Source: Paludibacteraceae bacterium
GTDB lineage: Bacteria > Bacteroidota > Bacteroidia > Bacteroidales > Paludibacteraceae
Direction of reading: 5' to 3'
Assembly: GCA_017557345.1 (NCBI GenBank)
Contig: JAFYZR010000155.1
Location: 1-64,000, forward strand
Length of the DNA: 64,000 nucleotides
Part shown: positions 7,371 to 17,500 of the stretch, one piece after another
Layout of the letters: every line of letters begins with the position of its first letter
Position numbering within the stretch: position 1 is the first letter of the stretch
The notes under the pieces: generated by a model
Seen by the model: the letters and a program-made list of their open reading frames with translations, nothing else
What the model was told of the DNA's origin: nothing
The model's database searches: none
Translations under genes and position numbers: made by a program

Positions 7371-8735
7371 ATGCAATCAAAACTCAAACAACAATGGGCC
7401 GAATGTCAAGCTATCTTAGCGGATAATTTGACGAGCAGCGCTTACCAGACTTGGTTCGCGCCGATTATCCCGTTGCAGTTTGAGGGCGGCATTTTAGTAT
7501 TACAGGTGAAATCGCAGTTTGTAGCGGAGTATATCGAAGAGAATTATATCTCCTTGCTCTCCGCTACTATCCTGCGCGTGTTCGGTCAAGGAACACATCT
7601 GGAGTACCGAGTGCTGATTGACTCCACTTCCGGAGCCGCTACGATGCTTCCTTCAGGCGGTACACAGGCAAAGGCAAACACGGTTATCACGCAGAAACAG
7701 GTAACGCATTTCGACACCCAACTGAACACAAACTATACGTTTGACTCGTTCGTGGCCGGTGAGCCGAATAAGTTGGCCCGTACTGCAGGCGTGGCAATTG
7801 CCAAACAACCCGGATATACCGCCTTTAATCCGCTTTTCATCTACGGTGGAAGCGGAGTAGGAAAGACCCACTTGGCAAATGCTATCGGAAATCAAGTGCG
7901 CGCGATGAACCCGCAGGCACGCGTGTTGTACGTGAGTGCGAACACGTTTAAACTGCAATACCAGGACGCTGCGCTGAATAACCGTATCCCCGATTTCCTC
8001 AATTTCTATCAGTCGGTAGATGTGTTGATTATGGATGATATCCAGTATTTCGCAGGCCTTAAAGGCACGCAAGATACATTCTTCCATATCTTCAACTATC
8101 TGCAGCAAAGCCGTAAGCAATTGATTCTTACTTCGGATCGCCCACCGATTGAGCTGAAGGACATCGAGCAACGTTTGCTAACCCGTTTCAAATGGGGTCT
8201 GTCTGCGGAGATTAAGCGTCCCGATTTCGATTTGCGCCGGAATATTCTGCTCAGTAAGATGCATCGAGATGGTATTAAACTGGATGACGAGGTGGTTAAT
8301 TTCATTGCGAATAACGTTCGCGATTCCGTACGCGATTTGGAGGGCATCTTAGCTTCTTTGCTGGCTCACTCAACGCTTACGGATAGGGAAATTGATCTCT
8401 CGCTTGCAGAACAGGTTGTTAGCCACATAGTGGCTATTCAGCCGAAGAAAGCTACTGTTGGCGATATACTGACTGCCGTTGCGGACTATTTCTCATTACC
8501 GGAAAAAGCTTTGGTTGCGCAAACTCGCTCACGCGATGTTACTTATGCACGCCACGTAGCTGCTTACTTGAGCAAAGAACTAACGGAGAGTTCATTAGCA
8601 GAAATCGGCTTCAAACTGGGCAAAAGAACGCATGCTACTGTTCTGCACTCGATTGAAATAATCAAGCAGAAAATAGAGTTCGATCCCGTTCTCCGTCAAC
8701 AAATCGCACAACTGGAAGCAGTAGTACTCCATTAA
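7371..8735 (+). CDS. dnaA: Chromosomal replication initiator DnaA
   Basis: DnaA binds origin boxes, unwinds oriC and loads the helicase. The 454 residues show the N-terminal helicase-interaction domain (1-80), the AAA+ domain with Walker A GGSGVGKTH near 160, Walker B LIMDDIQYF near 218, arginine-finger segment LLTRFKWG, and the C-terminal box-binding helix-turn-helix. The DnaA signature reads FKLGKRTHATVLH, with Thr where many homologues have Asp in R-D-H-x-T-V. Transcription is from the 7229-7260 promoter through a hairpin-bearing leader. It converges on groL, separated by a shared terminator. Confidence 0.97.
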   Translation: MQSKLKQQWAECQAILADNLTSSAYQTWFAPIIPLQFEGGILVLQVKSQFVAEYIEENYISLLSATILRVFGQGTHLEYRVLIDSTSGAATMLPSGGTQAKANTVITQKQVTHFDTQLNTNYTFDSFVAGEPNKLARTAGVAIAKQPGYTAFNPLFIYGGSGVGKTHLANAIGNQVRAMNPQARVLYVSANTFKLQYQDAALNNRIPDFLNFYQSVDVLIMDDIQYFAGLKGTQDTFFHIFNYLQQSRKQLILTSDRPPIELKDIEQRLLTRFKWGLSAEIKRPDFDLRRNILLSKMHRDGIKLDDEVVNFIANNVRDSVRDLEGILASLLAHSTLTDREIDLSLAEQVVSHIVAIQPKKATVGDILTAVADYFSLPEKALVAQTRSRDVTYARHVAAYLSKELTESSLAEIGFKLGKRTHATVLHSIEIIKQKIEFDPVLRQQIAQLEAVVLH

Positions 8736-8740
8736 AAAAG

Positions 8741-8771
8741 AAATCGGACAGTTTCCTGCCCGATTTTCTTT
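8741..8771. terminator. Terminator between convergent dnaA and groL
   Basis: AAATCGG and CCGATTT form the outer stem and CAG/CTG an inner stem. T residues follow on the plus strand and A residues precede, so it may serve both genes. Confidence 0.75.
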
Positions 8772-8772
8772 T

Positions 8773-8804
8773 GTCTTTTATCTTTCGACTTTTAACTTTC
8801 TACT

Positions 8805-8807
<3 letters not shown>
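8773..8807. repeat. 7-bp array providing the groL stop codon
   Basis: Phased heptamers CTTTTAT, CTTTCGA, CTTTTAA, CTTTCTA, CTTTA lie directly next to the groL 3' end. The TAA stop of groL (8805-8807 on the minus strand) is made of array bases. Confidence 0.8.
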
Positions 8808-10711
<1,904 letters not shown>

Positions 10712-10760
10712 AGTATTGTTGTTTTATTTGTTGTTTCAAAATGGTTGTATGGTACGTGTT

Positions 10761-10782
10761 AACCAGGTAATGACCAGGTAAT
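10761..10782. repeat. Two 11-bp repeats in the groSL leader
   Basis: AACCAGGTAAT and GACCAGGTAAT are adjacent and followed by AATACCGATC. This matches the style of the 11-bp arrays at 4665, 23985 and 24021. Confidence 0.65.
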
Positions 10783-10820
10783 AATACCGATCAAACCCCG
10801 TTAGCCTACCGACAAAGTTT

Positions 10821-10853
10821 GTGCCAAAGGCACTAATACTGCCATTTTGGCAG
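10821..10853 (-). promoter_or_regulatory. Tandem hairpins in the groSL 5' leader
   Basis: GTGCC-AAA-GGCAC (10821-10833) and CTGCC-ATTTT-GGCAG (10839-10853) lie just downstream of the predicted groS transcription start. They differ from CIRCE, which has 9-bp arms and a 9-bp gap. A role in RNA stability or heat response is possible but not shown. Confidence 0.5.
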
Positions 10854-10862
10854 ATTTGGCGA

Positions 10863-10894
10863 CAAAGGTATAAAAAAATTTGCATATATGCAAT
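10863..10894 (-). promoter_or_regulatory. groSL promoter
   Basis: On the minus strand ATTG, 20 bp, TACCTTTG. Its -33 box sits in the same 15-bp TTTGCATATATGCAA palindrome that carries the -33 box of the divergent ubiE promoter. Confidence 0.75.
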
Positions 10895-10910
10895 AATTTT
10901 TGTAATTTTG
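10879..10910 (+). promoter_or_regulatory. ubiE/menG promoter
   Basis: TTTG, 20 bp, TAATTTTG. The ATG follows the -7 box by only 10 nt, so the mRNA should be leaderless or carry just a few leader bases. Confidence 0.78.
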
Positions 10911-10920
10911 CAAGCGATTT

Positions 10921-11637
10921 ATGGATGAAAAACAACAAATAGGGCAACTTTTTGACCGCATAGCACGAACATACGACGGTTTAAATCATGGTTTGTCTCT
11001 CAATATTGATAAATATTGGCGTCGACGGACAGTGGCACAGATGAAACCCGCCAAGCATGCCTTAGACGTAGCAATAGGAACGGCTGATTTGACCATCGAA
11101 ATATTACGTCGCGGCAAAGCCGAAAAGGTGACAGGCTTGGATCTGTCAGACCAAATGATGGCCATTGGTAAGAAAAAAGTCGAGAAATTCTGCTCCGGAA
11201 TAGCAAGTGGAGAGACGAAAGTGACATTTGTTCACGGAAATGCCCAAGAAATGCCGTTTGAGGATGCTTCCTTTGATACCGTGACATGCGCTTTCGGTTG
11301 CCGGAATTTCAGTAATCTTGATGCAGGCCTTAAAGAGATGTTTCGTGTTCTTACGCCGGGCGGACAAGTGACAATATTGGAGTTTTCTTATCCCTCAAAC
11401 CAGTTTGTACGCGCGCTGTACGATTTTTATTTTACGCGCGTGCTACCTGCAATTGGACGAATGGTGAGCCACGATAAGACTGCCTATACATATCTGAATA
11501 AGAGCGTGAAATCTTTTTGTTGGGGCGAGGCATTTGTGCAACACCTGCATGATGTCGGTTTTCGCGAAGAGCATTTTATGCCGCTGACTTTTGGGATAGC
11601 AACTATTTATGTTGGTGTTAAACCGTTAAATCGTTAA
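10921..11637 (+). CDS. ubiE: Demethylmenaquinone methyltransferase (UbiE/MenG)
   Basis: It methylates demethylmenaquinone with S-adenosylmethionine, the last step of menaquinone synthesis. It has 238 residues. Signature segments are FDRIARTYDGLNHGLSLNID, the SAM-binding ALDVAIGTADL, GLDLSDQMM, the FGCRNF motif and a C-terminal FGIATIYVGVKP. The start at 10921 is almost at the predicted transcription start. The last four residues (PLNR) and the stop are encoded by an 8-bp CGTTAAAT repeat. Confidence 0.95.
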   Translation: MDEKQQIGQLFDRIARTYDGLNHGLSLNIDKYWRRRTVAQMKPAKHALDVAIGTADLTIEILRRGKAEKVTGLDLSDQMMAIGKKKVEKFCSGIASGETKVTFVHGNAQEMPFEDASFDTVTCAFGCRNFSNLDAGLKEMFRVLTPGGQVTILEFSYPSNQFVRALYDFYFTRVLPAIGRMVSHDKTAYTYLNKSVKSFCWGEAFVQHLHDVGFREEHFMPLTFGIATIYVGVKPLNR

Positions 11638-11646
11638 ATCGTTATG
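11622..11646. repeat. 8-bp CGTTAAAT repeat across ubiE end and next start
   Basis: Units CGTTAAAT, CGTTAAAT, CGTTATG supply the last ubiE codons, its stop codon and the ATG of the next gene. Confidence 0.7.
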
Positions 11647-11949
11647 ATAAAGCACATTATTTTATGGCGTTTGCGCTCAGAATTGAGCCAAGAAGAGAAA
11701 CGCGAAAAAGCACTTGCTATCAAACAAGGACTTGAGAGTTTAAAAGGCCAGATACCCGGTTTGTTAGACATTCACGTGCAGATCGACGGTCGTTTGGACA
11801 GCAGTAATGTAGATATCATGCTAGATTCCACACTCGATTCCGAGGAGTCGCTCAAAGGCTATGCCGTGCATCCGGCACATGTGGCTGTGGCTGATGGAGT
11901 AGTGCGCCCGAATACGGAGTTGCGCAGCTGTCTCGATTATAAATTCTGA
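11644..11949 (+). CDS. Dabb (stress-responsive A/B barrel) domain protein
   Basis: This is a 101-residue protein covering one Dabb domain: it begins MIKHIILWRLR, has IPGLLDIHVQID in the middle and ends with the typical 'YAVHPAHVAVADGVV' segment. Dabb proteins form dimeric ferredoxin-like barrels, and in most bacteria their substrate is unknown. It starts 7 bp after ubiE inside the same repeat-derived sequence and is probably co-transcribed with it. It converges on the barrel gene with a 4-bp gap. Confidence 0.88.
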   Translation: MIKHIILWRLRSELSQEEKREKALAIKQGLESLKGQIPGLLDIHVQIDGRLDSSNVDIMLDSTLDSEESLKGYAVHPAHVAVADGVVRPNTELRSCLDYKF

Positions 11950-11953
11950 AAAA

Positions 11954-12877
11954 TTAGCGGCGGCCGCGAATCTTTCCGTAGTAAGCGCTATTACGACAGA
12001 ATTCGCAGTTAGACCAACGATAAGAAATGGTGATTCCGACTTGGAACCATCCGTCATTCCAGTGTATATGCTTAATTTCTCTACCGTCAGGCAAAGTTTC
12101 AATCCATGTGCCAAAACTGCTACCGATAGCTACGCCATAACTATTCTGGCTCGGGTCCATTGGAATACCGTCCAGATTCATAAACTGCGTATCAATTAAG
12201 CCTTCTTGTACCATTAATTCTGCGCTTAGCGTCCACGAGTCTGATAAGCGCCAACTATATCCAAGCCCCAATTGAAGCATCGGCAAGATACCGAAAATAT
12301 TGCCTCCGGAAACAGGTTTCAGTACTTTATTATTGCCTTCGCGGATAGTATGCCAATACTCGTATTCATCAATAATACTAGCCGTAACAGACAAACCTCC
12401 GTATAAGAAAAATCCAGCTTTTGTGAAAGGATAATATTCTACACCCACGGAAGGCGAAACAACCCAGGAATGGAATTTGCGGAAATCGACTCGATCTATT
12501 TTCTCAAATTTTTCCTTGTTATTGCCTTGCAACGTACCAGCCATAATGGCTGCACGCAAATTGCAATGGTTGCCTAACGGCATATTATACGCAAAAGTTA
12601 AACCGCCACTCAGACTAAGGTTCTTAGGGTTAAATCCTCCGTTAAAAGCGACGCCCATATTATCAGCATCTCCGTAATAATACATACCAGCGAAACTAAG
12701 GCTGATACCATGGGTGACGAAATAATTCTGGGTGGTATAAAGACCTGTGTGCGAACTGGGCTTTTGTCTCCAAACAACCCGGTCAACGCCTTGACGAGCC
12801 TGCATATCAGGCGCATAAAACAGCAGTCCTAAAAGAATAGAACAAGTTAGAAATGTGTGTTTTATCAGGCGTTGCAT
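11954..12877 (-). CDS. Outer-membrane beta-barrel protein, possibly DUF6089/PorG-like
   Basis: A 307-residue exported protein with a signal peptide (MQRLIKHTFLTCSILLGLLFYAPDMQA) and alternating hydrophobic/aromatic strands. The segment GGLTFAYNMPLGNHCNLRAA followed by 'GTLQGNN' resembles the DUF6089/PorG barrel family linked to the type IX secretion system, but the match is loose. The end is unusual for a barrel: after the last strand (GITISYRW) come a Cys-x-x-Cys pair (NCEFCRN) and a basic tail GKIRGRR. The gene has its own promoter. Confidence 0.65.
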   Translation of the reverse strand: MQRLIKHTFLTCSILLGLLFYAPDMQARQGVDRVVWRQKPSSHTGLYTTQNYFVTHGISLSFAGMYYYGDADNMGVAFNGGFNPKNLSLSGGLTFAYNMPLGNHCNLRAAIMAGTLQGNNKEKFEKIDRVDFRKFHSWVVSPSVGVEYYPFTKAGFFLYGGLSVTASIIDEYEYWHTIREGNNKVLKPVSGGNIFGILPMLQLGLGYSWRLSDSWTLSAELMVQEGLIDTQFMNLDGIPMDPSQNSYGVAIGSSFGTWIETLPDGREIKHIHWNDGWFQVGITISYRWSNCEFCRNSAYYGKIRGRR

Positions 12878-12900
12878 AGATGGTTACACAAAATACGTTG

Positions 12901-12932
12901 CAAAATTACAATAAAATTTCGACATGTGCAAA
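12901..12932 (-). promoter_or_regulatory. Promoter of the barrel protein gene
   Basis: On the minus strand TTTG, 20 bp, TAATTTTG, ending 24 nt before the ATG at 12877. Confidence 0.78.
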
Positions 12933-12990
12933 TTTATTCGTAAAAAAAATAAAAGTTTTTTGAAATTACTAATATTTTGCTATTATGCAC

Positions 12991-13027
12991 AAAAAAAAAG
13001 AGATTATTCGTTTGAATAAATCTCTTT
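12991..13027 (-). terminator. Terminator of tRNA-Glu
   Basis: On the minus strand AGAGATTTATTC and GAATAATCTCT pair with one bulged base and are followed by nine T residues. Confidence 0.8.
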
Positions 13028-13031
13028 CGGT

Positions 13032-13103
13032 AGTGCTACCCGGACTCGAACCGGGGTTTACGGCGTGAGAGGCCGTTGTCCTAGGCCACTAGACGATAGC
13101 ACC
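13032..13103 (-). tRNA. tRNA-Glu (anticodon CTC)
   Basis: On the minus strand the acceptor GGTGCTA pairs with TAGCACT. The D arm is GTCT-AGTGGCCTA-GGAC, the anticodon stem ACGGC/GCCGT has loop CTCTCAC (anticodon CTC), and the T arm is CCCGG-TTCGAGT-CCGGG. CCA is not encoded directly after the acceptor. It reads GAG codons. It has its own promoter (13150-13181) and terminator. Confidence 0.95.
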
Positions 13104-13149
13104 AAGGTATTTGACGCTTGACAATATATCGTTTTGTCAAAAGCGGGTG

Positions 13150-13181
13150 CAAAAGTACTGCTTTTTTTTGAATTGTGCAAA
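13150..13181 (-). promoter_or_regulatory. tRNA-Glu promoter
   Basis: On the minus strand TTTG, 20 bp, TACTTTTG followed by GCACCCG. The leader between start site and tRNA contains the inverted repeat TTGACAA/TTGTCAA. Confidence 0.78.
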
Positions 13182-13243
13182 TATTTTAACAAAAAAATAC
13201 GTTTTTGCGGCGTTTTTTTTGAAAAATATAGTTGAGTTTGGAC

Positions 13244-14533
13244 TTATTGGTATAGTTTTAAGGCCTCTCCAACGAGATAATTACTGCCGCCGATGAAAAT
13301 CACGTCTTCCTCTTTTGCTTGAGTTTGCGCACATTGAATTGCCTCAATAGGATTGTCTATGGCGATAGCGAAATCCTTCTCATTTGGGTGGATGGTTAGC
13401 CACATTTGCAGCATTTCTTGTGCTGTTCTAGCACGCTGAGTATTCGGGGTCGTAAAAAGATAATGGTATTTCTTATTGCTGGAAATTTGTTGGTTGGTCG
13501 GCAAAAGATGCATCACAACGTCTGTATCTTTATCGTTCACCATGCCGAAGATAATCCAAATATTGGATGTGTCCAACTCTTTGAGTTGACGAGCTACGTA
13601 TTGCAGTCCGTGACTATTATGTCCCGTGTCGCAGATAGTCAATGGCTTGTTTTTTAAAGTTTCCCATCTTCCCCGCAATTCCGTGAGTCGGCATACGTTC
13701 GCAAATCCTTCTTTGATAGCTGACTTTGGAATCTTGAACCCTGAATATTGTAATGCCTTCAGCGCCACGAAGGCGGTTTGTAGATTTTGCTCTTGGTAGT
13801 TGCCTTTTAATTCGCAGTCAGGCGCTTCATGCAGTCTACGGGAACGCAGATAACCGCATTGGTCAGCAAACCAAATACGGCAGTTGGTCGTCTCCAATCC
13901 ATCGCCTAAAATACCGCATTCGCGGGCTTTATTAAGGAAAACATTCATCGTTTGCGGATGTGATTCGCCTATGACGCAAGGCACGCCTGTCTTGATAATA
14001 CCAGCCTTTTCTCGTGCGATTTGTGCAAGTGTTTCGCCAAGATATTCGGTATGGTCGAGGCCGATGTTGGTGATGACGGAAAGGATTGGAGTGAGCACAT
14101 TTGTGCTGTCGAGTCTTCCGCCCAGACCCACTTCCACAACAACAATGTCGACTTTTTCATGCATGAAATAATCGAAAGCCATGGCGGTCATGGTCTCAAA
14201 AAAAGACGGTTGCAGCTCGTCCAAGAAAGCACGGTTCTGCTCGATAAAATCGGCAACTTTTGCCTCCGGAATAGGTACTCCGTTTATGCGGATTCGTTCT
14301 GTCAAACTGACCAGATGCGGGCTGGTGAATAGTCCTACTCGCAGCCCGGATGCTTGCAACGCAGCGGCAATCAGATGGCTGGTTGAGCCTTTGCCGTTGG
14401 TGCCGGCTACGTGTATCGCGCGCAGATGCTCATGCGGATTGCCCACATGCGCCATAAGTCGCAAAGTGTTCTCCAAACCGGGTTTATACGCTGCACCACC
14501 GACCATATGAAATGGCGGACGAGAGGAGTACAA
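13244..14533 (-). CDS. folC: Bifunctional folylpolyglutamate synthase/dihydrofolate synthase
   Basis: It adds glutamate to dihydropteroate and to tetrahydrofolates using ATP. It has 429 residues with a P-loop at VAGTNGKGSTSH, the MAFDYF and VEVGLGGRLDSTN segments, GLDHTEYLG and the C-terminal glutamate-ligase domain (ICDTGHNSHGL). The only canonical in-frame start is TTG at 14533. The conserved family N-terminus (T-Y-K-D-S-I-E-Y-L before YSS) continues upstream to an ATC at 14563, preceded at once by a stop. A non-canonical start, a mutated start or a sequencing error are all possible. It lies 51 bp after dnaE and is probably co-transcribed with it. Confidence 0.93.
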   Translation of the reverse strand: MYSSRPPFHMVGGAAYKPGLENTLRLMAHVGNPHEHLRAIHVAGTNGKGSTSHLIAAALQASGLRVGLFTSPHLVSLTERIRINGVPIPEAKVADFIEQNRAFLDELQPSFFETMTAMAFDYFMHEKVDIVVVEVGLGGRLDSTNVLTPILSVITNIGLDHTEYLGETLAQIAREKAGIIKTGVPCVIGESHPQTMNVFLNKARECGILGDGLETTNCRIWFADQCGYLRSRRLHEAPDCELKGNYQEQNLQTAFVALKALQYSGFKIPKSAIKEGFANVCRLTELRGRWETLKNKPLTICDTGHNSHGLQYVARQLKELDTSNIWIIFGMVNDKDTDVVMHLLPTNQQISSNKKYHYLFTTPNTQRARTAQEMLQMWLTIHPNEKDFAIAIDNPIEAIQCAQTQAKEEDVIFIGGSNYLVGEALKLYQ

Positions 14534-14584
14534 ATATTCTATGGAATCTTTGTAAGTGATGATTTACAATGGTTAGTTGATGAT

Positions 14585-17500
14585 TTATTCTTTGGTGACC
14601 ACATTAAACTCCAGCAGCCCTTCCATGCGTTTTGTACAAAGCCATTTGTAGAATTTCGGAGTCACGCGTACGGCGCTTGAACGGCTGGTTAGCGTCACTT
14701 GTTGCCGGTTCATTGGGTTATAGACGGATACATGCAGTCTTTCTTGCCCTTTGTTGGCTTTGATGGCGTCTGCCAATTCATCGATTGATTCTCGAGTCAC
14801 AGCATTTAGTTGCAGGCGAATATTCAGTCCCTCCACACGCATATCCTGAACATCGCTGAGCATGTCCACACGCTGTACCATGAATTCAAATTCCGCCTCC
14901 TCATCTTTGGCTTCGCGGAACCATTTCATGCCGGCACCTTTCTGTTGCACGACACCGGTTACGAGCACGTACATGTCTTTGAGCAACAAGTGTCCGAATT
15001 GAGCATAAGTATTACCAAAAAGCACAAACTGATAACTGCCGGTATAATCTTCGATGGTATAGCGCCCGTAAGGATTGCCTTTTTGACTGCGCAACTGTTC
15101 CGCCTCGGTGATCAAACCGCCCAAGAGACAAGCTTGGTTTTTATGTGCAGCCAGGAATTCCGAAGGAAGGAGTATTTCTTCGTCTGACTCTAATTGTTCC
15201 ATTTTCAGGCTTTTTTCTGCTTCTCGACGGGCATCGGGTTCGCGCCAGTTATCGAAGAGTGAGAGATCGTGCGCCGAGATGTTACATAACTCGTTGACTT
15301 CGAATGCGTACTCATCCAGAGGGTGTGCGGAGAGATAGATGCCAATCAGCTCTTTCTCCTTATTGAGTCGCTCAATATTGTCCCAACGAGCCACTTGCGG
15401 CAACTCCGGATGCTTGATTTCTACGGCAAACTCTAAGTCTCCAAATAGCGAATTGGCATTATTCACTTTGTCCGCCTGCCATTTATTACCGTAGTTCATC
15501 AGCATATCCAATCCGGAAAGCCCATTCTCATCGATGCCGAAGAACTGCTCGCGGTAGATATCGTTGAAGCACTCAAATGCACCGGATTGCGCCAGATTCT
15601 CAATTGTTTTTCGATTGCAGGATTGTAGGTTCACGCGCTCTAAAAAATCGAAAATGCCGTTGTACTTGCCATTCTTCTCTCGCTCGGAGATGATGGTTTC
15701 TGCGGCTCCTTCGCCAACACCCTTGATCCCACCTAAACCAAATCGAATATCGCCTTTTGTGTTAACGGTAAAGTTGAGTTCCGATTCGTTTACGTCCGGC
15801 TCTAACACACTCAATTCCATCGCTTTACATTCGTCCATCAGTTTTGTCACTTCCTTGATGTCGTCTTTATGAACGGTCAAGTTGGCTGCCATGAATTCAG
15901 CAGGGTAGTGCGCTTTCAGATAGCCGGTCTGGTACGCCAGCCATGAATAGCATGCCGCATGTGATTTATTGAAGGCGTATTCTGCAAATTTAGTCCAGTC
16001 TTTCCATATCTTTTCCAGCACTTTAGGGTCATAGCCGTTTGCTTTGCCTCCGTCCATGAACTTACCTTTGAGCGCTTGCAGAACGGTCACTTGCTTTTTA
16101 CCCATCGCTTTACGGAGCTTATCGCTCTCGCCGCGTGTGAAGTTTGCCAGCAGACGACTCAGGAGCATGACTTGCTCTTGGTAGACGGTGACACCATAGG
16201 TGTCCTTTAGATATTTCTCCATTACGGGAATATCGTACGTTACGGGTTCCAAACCTTGCTTACGCTTGATGAACTGCGGGATATAATCCATAGGTCCCGG
16301 TCGGTAAAGTGCATTCATGGCGATGAGATCACCGATGACAGTCGGTTTCAATTCTCGCAGGTATTTTTGCATACCTCCGGACTCGAACTGGAACACGGCT
16401 ACTGTTCGTCCGTCTTGGAATAGCTTGTATGTCTCTGCATCGTCGATAGGGATATGATCGATGTCTATGTCGATACCTCGTGCTTTCTTAATGTTGCGTA
16501 AGGTCTCTTTGATGATGGTCAGGGTGATAAGTCCGAGGAAGTCCATCTTAATCAGTCCGACAGACTCTACTACATGCCCATCGTATTCGGTCACGAGAAC
16601 ACGTTTTTTGCTGTTCTTGTCCTCCACCGAAGATAGGGGAGCGAAGTTCGTCAGGTCATCTGCGCCGATAATTACGCCGCAGGCGTGAACACCCACTTGC
16701 CGGATGGTTCCTTCCAGTCGTGCGGCGTACTCCAGCATCGAACGTATGTTGGCATCGCCCGTCTCGTATTCGCGCTTCAGATCCTCGATATATTTATAGC
16801 AGTTGCGAAGGTTTACTTTTGGTTTCTTGCCCTTGGCATCGACTCCTACGCTATCAGGAAACTCCCGTTCAGGAATCATCCCTTTCAATTCGTTTACCTT
16901 TGGTAAAGGAATCTGTTGCACGCGTCCAACATCCGCCAAAGCGGACTTTGTTGCCATCTTGCCGTATGTCACAATATGTGCTACATGTGTCTCTCCGTAT
17001 TTACGACTCACATAATCCAGCACTTTACCGCGTCCGCAATCTTCGAAGTCGGTATCGATATCCGGTAGAGATATACGGTCTGGGTTCAAGAAACGCTCAA
17101 AAAGGAGATCGTATTCCAGCGGGTCAAGATCCGTTATTTTCAAGCAGTATGCCACCACAGAACCGGCAGCAGAACCACGCCCCGGCCCAACAGAAACGTC
17201 TAAATCTTCGCGAGCGGCACGGATAAAATCCATCACAATTAGGAAATAACCGGGGAAACCCATGGAGATAATGGTGTTGAGCTCAAATTCGATTCGCTCT
17301 TTCAGTTCCTCGTCATTCTCCACGCGCTCTTTGCCATAACGTTCGATGGCGCCTTGCATCGTCAGGTGGCGCAGGTATGCACTCTCGAATGCTAATCGGT
17401 CAGGATAATCTTCCTCTTTGCCGAAACTGGCAGGAATATCAAACTTAGGCATGATGGGTCCATGGTCGATGTCGTAGATCTCCACCTTATCCACTATCTC

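Noticed and set aside
10712..10920. CIRCE/HrcA operator upstream of groSL
   Set aside because: No 9-bp TTAGCACTC/GAGTGCTAA arms with a 9-bp gap; only two short hairpins.
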